Shown here piece by piece: positions 27,828 through 37,823 of a DNA stretch of 64,000 nt. The notes beneath the pieces were generated by a model. The model worked only from the letters and a program-made list of their open reading frames with translations. It was not told the DNA's origin and ran no database searches. The translations under genes and the position numbers were made by a program. Numbering within the stretch: the first letter of the stretch is position 1; each line of letters begins with the position of its first letter. The DNA lies in assembly GCF_900637295.1 (NCBI RefSeq), contig NZ_LR134363.1, positions 1,612,001 through 1,676,000 on the forward strand, read 5' to 3'. This stretch comes from Actinomyces slackii. GTDB lineage: Bacteria > Actinomycetota > Actinomycetes > Actinomycetales > Actinomycetaceae.

Positions 27828-30800
27828 GGATCATCCCCGCGTGCGCGGGGTTTACTCCATGCCGTCAGGGAGGCGAGCCAAAACCTCGGGATCATCCCCG
27901 CGTGCGCGGGGTTTACTGCGCGCGTGTGCGCGTGCGGGCGTGTCGTGGCGGATCATCCCCGCGTGCGCGGGGTTTACCCCGACGAGCACCGGGCGGACTG
28001 GGTCGATAGGGGATCATCCCCGCGTGCGCGGGGTTTACGCGGCTACGTCTACAAGGTGAACAACCTGTGGCGGATCATCCCCGCGTGCGCGGGGTTTACT
28101 CGACCGGTTCGTGCGGGAGCTGCGCCCCAGGAGGATCATCCCCGCGTGCGCGGGGTTTACACCTTTTACTCGCGTGATGGTGCGGACGCACAGGGATCAT
28201 CCCCGCGTGCGCGGGGTTTACCCCGACGAGCACCGGGAGGACTGGGTCGACCGGGGATCATCCCCGCGTGCGCGGGGTTTACGGACATCGAGCTGGCTAG
28301 CGCGATCCTGACGGCGGATCATCCCCGCGTGCGCGGGGTTTACTGCTGTCAGCATCAGACTCCCCTCCTCCGGGCCGGATCATCCCCGCGTGCGCGGGGT
28401 TTACGTCGACCCGTGGGTCGCAGACATGGTGGGAGACGGATCATCCCCGCGTGCGCGGGGTTTACTAGCCGGCCTCGGCGAGGATTGGGGGCCAGTCAGG
28501 ATCATCCCCGCGTGCGCGGGGTTTACGGTCAGGCTCTGGGACGGCGAGGATGGCGAGAGAGGATCATCCCCGCGTGCGCGGGGTTTACGTGAGGTGCCAG
28601 TCAGGTACTGGGACGGAACTGGGATCATCCCCGCGTGCGCGGGGTTTACGAGAGGAGAGGCGCGGTGAGCTGCTTCCGGATGGGATCATCCCCGCGTGCG
28701 CGGGGTTTACCCCGACGAGCACCGGGAGGACTGGGTTGAGCAGGGATCATCCCCGCGTGCGCGGGGTTTACAGGAGAGAGTCATGCGTACATTCTTTGGC
28801 CTAGGGATCATCCCCGCGTGCGCGGGGTTTACGAGAGAGGGCCACCACCCCGATGGACAGGCAGGGGATCATCCCCGCGTGCGCGGGGTTTACTCGGGCG
28901 AGACGGCGTGGTGCTCCAGGAGCGCGGGATCATCCCCGCGTGCGCGGGGTTTACAACAGCCTGATCGACAACATCACCGCCACCACCGGATCATCCCCGC
29001 GTGCGCGGGGTTTACTTTAGGTCTTTGGTCCTAGGGGAGGCGTGGGACGGATCATCCCCGCGTGCGCGGGGTTTACTGGTTGTGATGGCGGTCTCGTTAT
29101 GCGTTGCTGGGATCATCCCCGCGTGCGCGGGGTTTACGGCCTGCAATATCGTCGCGGATGGGATTTTGTCGGATCATCCCCGCGTGCGCGGGGTTTACTG
29201 TGGTCTCACCTCGATCTAGCTCGAACATCCGGGATCATCCCCGCGTGCGCGGGGTTTACGAGGTGAGGCTGCCCTAACTGATTCTCTAGGACGGATCATC
29301 CCCGCGTGCGCGGGGTTTACTTTGGGCCCTTGGTCCTAGGGGAGGCGTGGGACGGATCATCCCCGCGTGCGCGGGGTTTACATGGGCGTGCAGTCTCTGA
29401 ACTGGATGCGGGACGGATCATCCCCGCGTGCGCGGGGTTTACCCCCCTGCCAGCAGCCAGGTGGCGTCGATGGCGGGATCATCCCCGCGTGCGCGGGGTT
29501 TACGTCTCGTTATGTGTCGCGGTTTTCGGCTTTGTGGGATCATCCCCGCGTGCGCGGGGTTTACCTAATCCAACCCTCAACAACCCACGAACACATGGGA
29601 TCATCCCCGCGTGCGCGGGGTTTACGACTGAGACCAGCATAGGAGGGGGAGCTCTCCCGGATCATCCCCGCGTGCGCGGGGTTTACCCCCCTGCCAGCAG
29701 CCAGGTGGTGCCGATGATGGGATCATCCCCGCGTGCGCGGGGTTTACGGTGTGATGGAGTAGACAGGGGGTGTTTGGGACGGATCATCCCCGCGTGCGCG
29801 GGGTTTACGGATCGCCCGGGAGGTGCACAGCAGTCGGCCGCGGATCATCCCCGCGTGCGCGGGGTTTACCCCGTGGTGATGTTTGCTCCACCGTACTCGG
29901 TGGGATCATCCCCGCGTGCGCGGGGTTTACCCCGACGAGCACTGGGAGGACTGGGTCGGCCGGGGATCATCCCCGCGTGCGCGGGGTTTACCGGGATTGT
30001 GTGACGTGCGCCATCGAACGAATGGGATCATCCCCGCGTGCGCGGGGTTTACAACCCCCCCCGTAGGTGGTTCAGCGGGCCGGGGGGATCATCCCCGCGT
30101 GCGCGGGGTTTACACTGATCGGCCTGGGGGCTATCGCCCCTACGGCGGATCATCCCCGCGTGCGCGGGGTTTACGCGTGGGGGCGCGCGTACGTGTGTGC
30201 GCGTGCGGGATCATCCCCGCGTGCGCGGGGTTTACGAGGTGAGGGTGACCTAACTGATTCTCTAGGACGGATCATCCCCGCGTGCGCGGGGTTTACGCGA
30301 CGCGCTTGAGACCTCCATCCTGGCTGCCCGGATCATCCCCGCGTGCGCGGGGTTTACGAACGTCTTGTTTTGTTCGGACATTTGGTGTGGGGATCATCCC
30401 CGCGTGCGCGGGGTTTACTCGGGCGAGACGGCGTGGTGCTCCAGGTGCCCGGGATCATCCCCGCGTGCGCGGGGTTTACCGCCTATCAGTGCAGCCAACC
30501 CCCCGTCGGTGGGGATCATCCCCGCGTGCGCGGGGTTTACCCGTACCTGCGTAGCGCATCAAGCGTTCTGACGGGATCATCCCCGCGTGCGCGGGGTTTA
30601 CATGCGCTCCCGCTGGATAGTCCGGATTGGTACGGGATCATCCCCGCGTGCGCGGGGTTTACTGCACCTACGGTGCAGGGGAGAGTGGCGTCTTGGGATC
30701 ATCCCCGCGTGCGCGGGGTTTACTGATCAAGACAGCTGACGACGCCACGAGGTTCGGGATCATCCCCGCGTGCGCGGGGTTTACGTTCGTTACTCATTGA

Positions 30801-31516
30801 ACCACTGTCCTTTCCTGGGATCATCCCCGCGTGCGCGGGGTTTACTTCGTTCGATGGTGCACGTCACACAAATCCGGCGGATCATCCCCGCGTGCGCGGG
30901 GTTTACTCCCTGGTTCTGCACGTGCTGCGGGAGGCGGGCGGATCATCCCCGCGTGCGCGGGGTTTACTGCGCGATCTCCTGCATCATGAGCGCAAGGCTG
31001 GGATCATCCCCGCGTGCGCGGGGTTTACCCAGTGGACGGGTGCACGCACAAGAACTTGCACGGATCATCCCCGCGTGCGCGGGGTTTACCGTGGCCGGCG
31101 AAGATCGGTGGGGGCCTGAACCGGATCATCCCCGCGTGCGCGGGGTTTACCACGCCGGGGGTATCGCCTCAATAGGTCTCGGCGGATCATCCCCGCGTGC
31201 GCGGGGTTTACACTCGACTCTCAGCCCCCTGAATCTCAATGGGCGGATCATCCCCGCGTGCGCGGGGTTTACGTTGTGATGGGTTTGATTGGGGTTGTCC
31301 ATGGGGGATCATCCCCGCGTGCGCGGGGTTTACGGATCGCACAGGAAGCGCGTCGCCATCAGCCGCGGATCATCCCCGCGTGCGCGGGGTTTACGCGCAA
31401 CGAGGTCCCCACCGAGCGGCGGACCGCGGATCATCCCCGCGTGCGCGGGGTTTACAACCCGTCATGAACCACCCCCACTACGGCGAAGGGATCATCCCCG
31501 CGTGCGCGGGGTTTAC
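27828..31516 (-). CRISPR. type I-E CRISPR array, leader-side segment (61 repeats)
   Basis: Sixty-one repeats start every 61 bases from 27828 to 31489, with one 34-base spacer after 28499. The repeats are essentially invariant here, in contrast to the decayed far left end. That contrast, together with the position next to cas2, places the leader on the right and makes transcription run leftwards. Many spacers resemble spacers in the other segment (see findings), so both segments are one array split by the IS. Confidence 0.99.
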
Positions 31517-31572
31517 ACTTGGCAATCCTTGGAATCCCAACGGTCCGTTAGTCTACCAGGGGTCGTTTACCT
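31517..31572 (-). promoter_or_regulatory. CRISPR leader region
   Basis: Only 56 bases separate the first repeat from the cas2 stop. They are less GC-rich than the surroundings. By position this is the leader, and it may extend into the cas2 3' end. I do not see a clear promoter, so array transcription could also come from read-through of the cas operon. Confidence 0.5.
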
Positions 31573-31965
31573 TCACTCGTGACCTAGCGCCCGCTCCGCC
31601 GAGTTGCGGTAGCGGCGTCGTCGAGCGGCGATCGACCACGACTCCTTCGCTGGCTTGACGGAACCAGGGATGGCGTGCGCCGCCTCGATCTGGCGGTACG
31701 GGGTCCTCATCACCAGGCAGCCCTCGATGTCCACGGGCTCCCGGTCGTGCGCAAGCGAAGCCACTGCGAAGCGCTGCTCGGAGCGTGTCGACCAGATGAG
31801 AAGCGCACGCCCGTCGCCGATGTAGGCCCGTACCAATTCCCACAGTTGCTCGCGTACCCGAGCTGTCAGATGACCAACGAACACTCCAGGCGCGACTTCC
31901 ATCAGCCACCTTGTCATCGAACCGCGCAGTTGCGCGGGCGCTGCGGAGAGGACCAGCACTACCAT
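31573..31965 (-). CDS. cas2: CRISPR adaptation endoribonuclease-fold protein Cas2e
   Basis: The 130-residue protein is the structural partner of Cas1 in the spacer integration complex. It starts MVVLVLSAAPAQLRGSMTRWLMEVAPGVFVG, the E. coli-type Cas2 N-terminus, with WLMEVAPGVFVGHLTARVREQLW as the ferredoxin-fold core. A basic C-terminal tail of about 35 residues (AARRRRYRN) extends beyond the usual roughly 95-residue form. It overlaps the cas1 stop by 7 bases and is the last gene of the operon, next to the array. Confidence 0.95.
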   Translation of the reverse strand: MVVLVLSAAPAQLRGSMTRWLMEVAPGVFVGHLTARVREQLWELVRAYIGDGRALLIWSTRSEQRFAVASLAHDREPVDIEGCLVMRTPYRQIEAAHAIPGSVKPAKESWSIAARRRRYRNSAERALGHE

Positions 31966-32906
31966 GCGCCAGCCTCCTCAGCGTCCAGCACGGCGTAGTT
32001 CGATCCGCCCTCGACAGCCTTCCTCTGGTAGTCCCACAGTGAGACGACGTTGATCGCCAGATCCTCCGACTCTTCGACCTCGAGCATCGCATGGATGTCT
32101 CTGACGGCGCGCTCGATCACCTTGAGTTCGAAGATCCTGTCCCGCACTCGGCGACGAGTCGTGCCCGTCAGGTCCTCCATGCCCTCGGCCACGACGTCAA
32201 AGGCGACCGGGATTGTGATATCGGCTTTATACAGGTCAGCGACGTCGTACACGAAGGACCGTTCGTGCCCGGTGTGAACGAAGCCGAGCCCCGGTGAGCA
32301 GCCGAGTGACACGATCACGGCATGCACCACCCCGTACAGTGCTGCGTGCGCCGCTGATAGCGCCTGGTTGATCGGGTCAGAGGCCTCAAAATCGTCGGGT
32401 CGGTAATCACGCCTTATCCACGGCACGCCTGTGCGCCTGGAGTTCTCCCGATAGACCTCGCGTACTCGCGCTCCTTCTCTGCCACGCAACTGCTGCATGG
32501 TCAGTCCCTCGACATCCTCACCAGCAAACCGCCAGCAGTACATCTGCCGCGCCACCTTGAGGCGCTTCTGCGGGGACGACACCCGCGCTGCCTGCTCGAT
32601 GAGTAGATGCGTGGATGTGGCCAGGGAGCGTCCGTGTGCGTAGTAGCGCACTCCGCGTTCGCCCACCCACACAGCTGTGGTTCCGCACTCGCCAAGAAGG
32701 CTCATCGCCTGGTGACTCACGGAGGTTCCCGGCCCGAGAAGTACAGCCACAAGCGACGCAGCTGGCACCCGGATGGTGCCTTGATCGTTGCGGGCGGTCA
32801 AGGCACCATCCTCGCGGTGGACTACGCAGTGCTCCAGGTAGAGGAAGGACATGCGATCCGCTACACGGGGTAGTGCGGTCACTGGAACCGGCAGCATCCT
32901 GGCCAT
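31959..32906 (-). CDS. cas1: CRISPR integrase Cas1e
   Basis: The 315-residue protein integrates new spacers at the leader end of the array. It has the N-terminal beta domain (LYLEHCVVHREDGALTARND) and the all-alpha catalytic domain. The likely metal ligands are the Glu in GREGARVREVYRENSRR, the His in FVHTGHERSFVYDVADLYK and Asp residues just after it. These are intact, which suggests that adaptation is possible. It starts 1 base after the cas6e stop and overlaps cas2. Confidence 0.96.
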   Translation of the reverse strand: MARMLPVPVTALPRVADRMSFLYLEHCVVHREDGALTARNDQGTIRVPAASLVAVLLGPGTSVSHQAMSLLGECGTTAVWVGERGVRYYAHGRSLATSTHLLIEQAARVSSPQKRLKVARQMYCWRFAGEDVEGLTMQQLRGREGARVREVYRENSRRTGVPWIRRDYRPDDFEASDPINQALSAAHAALYGVVHAVIVSLGCSPGLGFVHTGHERSFVYDVADLYKADITIPVAFDVVAEGMEDLTGTTRRRVRDRIFELKVIERAVRDIHAMLEVEESEDLAINVVSLWDYQRKAVEGGSNYAVLDAEEAGAW

Positions 32907-32907
32907 G

Positions 32908-33597
32908 TCACGCAGTCTGTGGTCGAGCCAGCGTCATGAGGCCGCAGCCGTAGGCCTTGGAACGACCAAGACCTGACACGAGTGTCGTGCGCAGTGCCTC
33001 AGCGTCAGTGACCCGAAGCAGCCCTTCGAAGACCGTCCGATTGATCGTCACCTGTGCCCGGCGCTGGGAGTGCGGGTCGTTTCTTCCGAAGACAGGGCGT
33101 TCTCGTCTCACGACCACAACAGACTCCTCTCCCGGGTTATCAGAGCCGGCAAAGGGCTCAAAGCCGTGCCCTGAGGCTCTGGTGAGGAACCACTGCCGCT
33201 GCTGCTCCACCGTCACATGTCCATAGACCTTCCCGCGAACTCCGGGTCCCCGGGGAGCTGAACGAGACGGGTTGGCAGCCAATCGGAATGCCCACACCTG
33301 TCCCGCCGCGAGACGGTTGAGGAAGGGCTCGTAATCGCCGACGCGTGCCTGAGCGCCCAGGGGCGCTGCATCTGCGACGAGCTGCGCAGTGTCAGGCTCG
33401 GCAGGAGAAGCGATGAACAGAGAGGTTCCGAAGGCCCCCTGGTCGACACGCCACAAGACCCGGCCGGTACCACCATCAGATACAGGACTAGTGGCCGAGG
33501 CCGCCTTCATGACGACTGCGTGCATCGCTTGAGGCGAGCCGAGATACTTACGGGCCAGACGGCGCTCGGGATCAAGATCGATCTTGGTCAGGAACAT
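32908..33597 (-). CDS. cas6e: crRNA-processing endoribonuclease Cas6e
   Basis: The 229-residue protein cuts the array transcript at the base of the repeat hairpin and stays bound as part of Cascade. It starts MFLTKIDLDPERRLARKYLGSPQAMHAVV with an N-terminal His (in MHAVVMKA) typical of the Cas6e active site. It ends with the Gly-rich loop GLGRSKAYGCGLMTLA. Length and order in the operon are normal. Confidence 0.95.
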   Translation of the reverse strand: MFLTKIDLDPERRLARKYLGSPQAMHAVVMKAASATSPVSDGGTGRVLWRVDQGAFGTSLFIASPAEPDTAQLVADAAPLGAQARVGDYEPFLNRLAAGQVWAFRLAANPSRSAPRGPGVRGKVYGHVTVEQQRQWFLTRASGHGFEPFAGSDNPGEESVVVVRRERPVFGRNDPHSQRRAQVTINRTVFEGLLRVTDAEALRTTLVSGLGRSKAYGCGLMTLARPQTA

Positions 33598-33599
33598 GG

Positions 33600-34322
33600 T
33601 CAGGCAACCTCCAGTTCCGACATGGGGTCATGCGGATCCTCAGGCATGATCTTCTGGCCGTCGTTTCCACCAAGGGAGACCAGGAGGCGCTCGACCTTGC
33701 GGAAGCCGTAGTCGCGGCGTCTGGGATCAAAGGCCAATGGAACATCCCGATGACCGATCGGACTTCCCGGCCTCTCCTCCTCACGAAGAGCGTCCTGGTC
33801 GATCAGCAGCTCAGCCATGAAACTCTCACGATGCCGGCGTCGGAACCATGACGAGGCCAGCCAGGGCTCATCCTGCAGCGTCTCCAAAAGGGGCTCTTGA
33901 CGGAGCCCTAAGGAGACCGGCTGCGTGGGCGGGCACGACCGGCGCCCGAGGTAGAGCGGAAAGACCGGGTGACGGAGTTCCTCATCGAGACCGGTCAGCA
34001 AGGCCTCGTCGCCCTCGATGCCGGCAAGGAAGACAGCATCAGCCAGATAGTAGCGCTCGGACAGGGGCATGGATTCCCTGCCGTCTAGGGTCCGTGCCGT
34101 GTGGAAATCCCGGATGATCGTGCCGGGCTGGTCCTTGCGCACTCCGAAGCGCAGTCTCAAGAGATCCTCGATCGGGTCCGTGCGGCGACGCCCAAGGGCT
34201 GCGGCCAGCATGCCAATGACCCCGCTCTTGGACGGCGCGTGCTCGGTGTCCCGGACGGTAAAGCGCGATTTCACCCCCCAGGCTTGCATGGGGCCTGCGA
34301 GGCGCAGGAGCAGTACAGCCAT
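33600..34322 (-). CDS. cas5e: Cascade subunit Cas5e
   Basis: The 240-residue protein caps the 5' handle of the crRNA in Cascade. The N-terminus LLLRLAGPMQAWGVKSRFTVRDTEHAPSKSGVIGMLAAALG is the family mark (LxGPMQAWG, then PSKSGVIG). Its start codon shares a base with the cas7 stop (TGATG), so the two are coupled. Nothing is unusual. Confidence 0.95.
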   Translation of the reverse strand: MAVLLLRLAGPMQAWGVKSRFTVRDTEHAPSKSGVIGMLAAALGRRRTDPIEDLLRLRFGVRKDQPGTIIRDFHTARTLDGRESMPLSERYYLADAVFLAGIEGDEALLTGLDEELRHPVFPLYLGRRSCPPTQPVSLGLRQEPLLETLQDEPWLASSWFRRRHRESFMAELLIDQDALREEERPGSPIGHRDVPLAFDPRRRDYGFRKVERLLVSLGGNDGQKIMPEDPHDPMSELEVA

Positions 34323-35452
34323 CAGGACTGCTCCTGTCCGAGCACTCCTGGCGTCACTGCGTTCCGCACCCGGGACGGCAGGTCGGGGAAGGCGACGCGC
34401 TCGCCCAGTGAGCTGACTGCATCGGAGTCCTTGAGGCTGACGACGAAGGAGCGTGAGGGAGCGAGACCGTAGGCGCGCTCGACGTTGGCGGCGTAGGAGG
34501 CCAGCGCCTCCACGGACTGAGCCACATACCCCTCGCCCTCCTTCCTGGTGACAGCGTCCTCGAAGGCACCGACAAGTGAGACCGGCTGGTCGTTCCGGAT
34601 CTGCACGGTGACGAGATCCGGTACTGTGCGGTTGGCGAAGGTGTTCTGCTTGCCGGTGGGCATTGACAGGCAGAAGCCGTTAATGAAGGCCTCCAATGCG
34701 CGAATCACGGCCTCATCGTCGCCGAGATTCTCTCGCAGCATGTCCAGGTTGACAGTGGCGTAGCGGTACATGGTGGCCGAGGAGAACTCCACTGTTCCCA
34801 TCATGCCCGCACCTGCGTCCTCCTGCTCCTCAGCGGTAAACTTGGCGTCATCCACCGCGGTGAAGAAGTCGTACTCGTTCTCAGCAGCGTGGGTGGAGAT
34901 GGCGTGGGCCACCTGGCAGGCGGCATCCACATTGAGGTCGGTGTCGTCAGCGACCATCCGTCCGAACAAGGAGACATCAATAGCGTGCTCCTCCTTGAAG
35001 ATCTTCTTGACCTGCTTGGGATCCAGCTTGTCGCCAGTGCTGGCAGAGGCGATGGCGAGTTCACTGAGCCGCGAGATCTGACTGGAGGACAGGAAGATGA
35101 GGTACCCCGATTCCTTAGGCGCGTCCTTCTTGTTGCGCGGTGGGGTGAGCTTGATCTTGGCCGCACCGAACACGTCCTCTGCCAAGCCGACGGCGGATTC
35201 GGCGAGGTCCGGTGCTTCCGCTGCGATCCTGGCGGCGAGAACCTCGACGACTCGCTTGGTGCGGGTGCCGAGGTCGGTCGCATCGAGGTGATTCTGGAAG
35301 TGAAGCCGGGTGGCTCGCTTCCAGGATTGGCTGGACACACGCAGACGGCGGATGCCGCCGTAGACCGCTGACTTGGGAGATCCGGAGTCATCCCGGTTCA
35401 CACAGCTCGGCGGGACGCTCTGGATGACGTGAATGTCGACGAAAGTACTCAT
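34322..35452 (-). CDS. cas7e: Cascade backbone subunit Cas7e
   Basis: The 376-residue protein forms the helical filament along the crRNA, in about six copies. It starts MSTFVDIHVIQSVPPSCVNRDDSGSPKSAVYGG, followed by RLRVSSQSWKRATR, the Cas7e RNA-binding motif. The late motif GKQNTFANRTVPDLV is also typical. It lies 2 bases after cse2 and overlaps cas5 by one base. Confidence 0.96.
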   Translation of the reverse strand: MSTFVDIHVIQSVPPSCVNRDDSGSPKSAVYGGIRRLRVSSQSWKRATRLHFQNHLDATDLGTRTKRVVEVLAARIAAEAPDLAESAVGLAEDVFGAAKIKLTPPRNKKDAPKESGYLIFLSSSQISRLSELAIASASTGDKLDPKQVKKIFKEEHAIDVSLFGRMVADDTDLNVDAACQVAHAISTHAAENEYDFFTAVDDAKFTAEEQEDAGAGMMGTVEFSSATMYRYATVNLDMLRENLGDDEAVIRALEAFINGFCLSMPTGKQNTFANRTVPDLVTVQIRNDQPVSLVGAFEDAVTRKEGEGYVAQSVEALASYAANVERAYGLAPSRSFVVSLKDSDAVSSLGERVAFPDLPSRVRNAVTPGVLGQEQS

Positions 35453-35454
35453 GA

Positions 35455-36162
35455 TCAGTTCTCCGATTGTGTAGTGGATGAGGTGCTGGTGCTGTGGTCG
35501 CCGTCAGATGCGGCTTCATGGGAGGCGAGCTCCGCGCTGTGACTCCGGGAGTACTGTCGTGACCAGGTCAAGCGAACCTTCCTCGCGCCCCCCGGTCGCT
35601 GGAAGCCGACGACATCGTCGGCAAGCATGGCGTGGTCGAGAGGGATCTCGTGTGCGCGCAGCAGGGAGACGAAGGTCCGCAGGTGCCGACACAGCTCGGC
35701 AACCGTGGTGGCCGTGACAAGGGCGTTGAATCGGGATCGTGCGGAGGGATTCTCCTGGTCTGGAGGTCCGATCAGGTCTCGTGCCGCATGACCAAGGCCC
35801 ATCCCACGGCGGAACATCCCCGTGGTGCGGGATTGCTGGTGAACGGCATACAAGGTCATGGCGGTATGGACGGCAACCTCCTCCCAGGTGGGCTCGTCGC
35901 CGGCAAAGTCTGGCACCTTCACCTGGGTGAGCGTCCACACTTCCGCGATCTCACCGGGAGCCTTGCTGGATGCGCGGCGGAGCGCGGCAACATCAGCGCG
36001 GCCCGAGGACTCGTCCCTCAAGTAGCGAGCCTGAATTCCGCGCGGGCCATCAATCTGCTCGGCGACGAAGCTCCCGACCGAACCAAGGGCACGAGCGCGG
36101 TGCTTCCCCGGTGGGGCGGCCCCCGCCATCTCCTCAGGGGTACTGGTGGCTAGCGCTGTCAT
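35455..36162 (-). CDS. cse2: Cascade small subunit Cse2
   Basis: The 235-residue helical protein is the small subunit that lines the displaced DNA strand in Cascade, in two copies. The family region is EVWTLTQVKVPDFAGDEPTWEEVAVHTAMTLYAVHQQ, with FRRGMGLGHAARDL, then FNALVTATTVAELCRHLRTFVSLLRAHEIPLDHAMLADDV. There are unconserved tails at both ends (Ser/Thr-rich at the C-terminus). Its ATG overlaps the cse1 stop (ATGA). Confidence 0.94.
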   Translation of the reverse strand: MTALATSTPEEMAGAAPPGKHRARALGSVGSFVAEQIDGPRGIQARYLRDESSGRADVAALRRASSKAPGEIAEVWTLTQVKVPDFAGDEPTWEEVAVHTAMTLYAVHQQSRTTGMFRRGMGLGHAARDLIGPPDQENPSARSRFNALVTATTVAELCRHLRTFVSLLRAHEIPLDHAMLADDVVGFQRPGGARKVRLTWSRQYSRSHSAELASHEAASDGDHSTSTSSTTQSEN

Positions 36163-37823
36163 GCGGGTGTCCCTTCTGTGCGGTGGTCGGATGATGCGGA
36201 GCTGGGCGGTCGGGGAAGGACCTTGGTGAGCGCCAGTCGGAAGAAGAGCAGGGCGCGGCTGACGTCCATGCGCCCGTTTCCCTCACCTCGACCGGCAAAC
36301 GCGGTCTCCGGAACCGTGTTGGCGAGAGCGTTCTGCTGACGAAGCGCCTCGCGACGCAGGTAGTCACGCCACTCCTCGCGAGATCGGTTCGGGTCCCTCT
36401 CGTCAAGCAGGGCGAGCCAGCGGGGGAACTCCTCGTCGATGACCTGGTAGAAGGCAGCACGCGCACGATCCCCTGCCGCAGATGCCGTGTCCGGACTTCC
36501 GCCGCTGGCGAGGTCAAGGTTGGAGGCGAGTCGACGAAGGGCGTAAGCCACCTGCTCCGTCTCCTCCATGGCGTCGCGGACAATGACGGCCAGACGGCGG
36601 CTCTCCTGCGAGTCGGGATCGAGCAGCGCTGCAGGAAGGCTGAGAGCATCGTCGACCAGCTCAGTGACGACAGCCTCCTGCGCCCCGTAGGTGATACCAA
36701 CAGCATGCAACGGGATCAAGCCCGAGTTGGGCGTGATCCTCCGGCGCATGAGTTCCTGGTAGAAAACCACGACTCCGGGGGAGCGGTAGCGAGTGACCTC
36801 CTTGCCCTTGACTGACACGGTGGGGCTGAGCTGAGATACGAGGGAGGGAAGACCTCGCCAGAAGGCTTGATCAGTTGGGTGCTTTCTCGGCATGAAGACG
36901 GTTGCCCTGAACTTCTTCGTCTGCGGATCAGAGTAGCGCCATGCCGTCATGGGTTCCGACGAGTAGCGGTTCTGCGGCGTCGCCTTGTCACCGTTGCCGA
37001 GGAAGAGGCCTGTGACGAAGGTGTCGTCGCCATGAAGAAGCACTCTTCTGGTCTGCCAGGTGTAGCAGGTGACTGGGCCGTTCAGGGGGAGGTCTGCGGT
37101 GCCGGCCGGCCCGTCCTGATCCCGCTCCCAGGGCGGTAGGTCGGCGTCGGGGTCAACGTCCTCAAGATCAGGAACGAGTTCCGTCGCGGTCGTGTTGAGC
37201 AGGAGCGTTCTGGCGAGGTTGCTGCCTTCGAGGTGGATCCCACCGATCTGCCCGGTCCATCCTGGCCCGATGGGATATCCCTTTCCGCCCTTGACCTGTG
37301 GGTCGCCGACGGCACCCGACCTGATCCCGGATGGATCGAAAGCATGGACATGGATGAGCCAGCGGGCGGCCTCCGCCCACGTCATCCGATCCAAGCCCTC
37401 GGAGATGCGAGTGGTGAAGAACGGGTGACCGTTAGGAACATCAACGACCAGTGATTCCAGCCCAGAGGTCTTGCCCGAGGCAGCATGGATCCCGGCCACT
37501 TGGAAGAAGGGATGAGTCGGGTGACGCAGGTCGAAGCGGTCTCGATACCGCATGAGGTAGCTCGCTGCCGCCTCGCCAAGAGTGGAGGGGTCATCCCAGT
37601 GCTCTATCCACGCATCGAGGTCGGCAGGCCCTTCCATGGCGCGGTGGCAGATGGCGAGCAGAAGCCGCAGGATCGCGAAATCCTGGGAGGCGATCTCGCC
37701 ATGAACACCCGCGATGGTCTCCGCTTCTGCGAACACGGTGAGCAGTGAGACCTCATCCTGAGTGCCGTTTATCCGGACGACCTTGATCCAAGGCTCGTCC
37801 AGGAGGTTGAAGGTCGATGTCAT
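36159..37823 (-). CDS. cse1: Cascade large subunit Cse1 (Cas8e)
   Basis: The 554-residue protein recognises the PAM and recruits Cas3. It starts FNLLDEPWIKVVRINGTQDEVSLLTVFAEAE, the Cas8e N-terminal hallmark. It continues with HPTHPFFQVAG and the C-terminal four-helix bundle (about 390-540). It overlaps cas3 by 4 bases upstream and cse2 downstream, so it is part of a single transcript. Length and motifs are normal. Confidence 0.96.
   Translation of the reverse strand: MTSTFNLLDEPWIKVVRINGTQDEVSLLTVFAEAETIAGVHGEIASQDFAILRLLLAICHRAMEGPADLDAWIEHWDDPSTLGEAAASYLMRYRDRFDLRHPTHPFFQVAGIHAASGKTSGLESLVVDVPNGHPFFTTRISEGLDRMTWAEAARWLIHVHAFDPSGIRSGAVGDPQVKGGKGYPIGPGWTGQIGGIHLEGSNLARTLLLNTTATELVPDLEDVDPDADLPPWERDQDGPAGTADLPLNGPVTCYTWQTRRVLLHGDDTFVTGLFLGNGDKATPQNRYSSEPMTAWRYSDPQTKKFRATVFMPRKHPTDQAFWRGLPSLVSQLSPTVSVKGKEVTRYRSPGVVVFYQELMRRRITPNSGLIPLHAVGITYGAQEAVVTELVDDALSLPAALLDPDSQESRRLAVIVRDAMEETEQVAYALRRLASNLDLASGGSPDTASAAGDRARAAFYQVIDEEFPRWLALLDERDPNRSREEWRDYLRREALRQQNALANTVPETAFAGRGEGNGRMDVSRALLFFRLALTKVLPRPPSSASSDHRTEGTPA

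Noticed and set aside
31273-31305. Fourth member of the GATGGAGTAGACAGG spacer family
   Set aside because: It shares only the GTGATGG start and G/T-rich character; the match is too weak to group.
22473-31658. Dozens of open frames of 60-240 codons with SSPRARGL or IIPACAGFT repeats
   Set aside because: They are translations of the CRISPR repeats and spacers; the 61-base period explains the frames.
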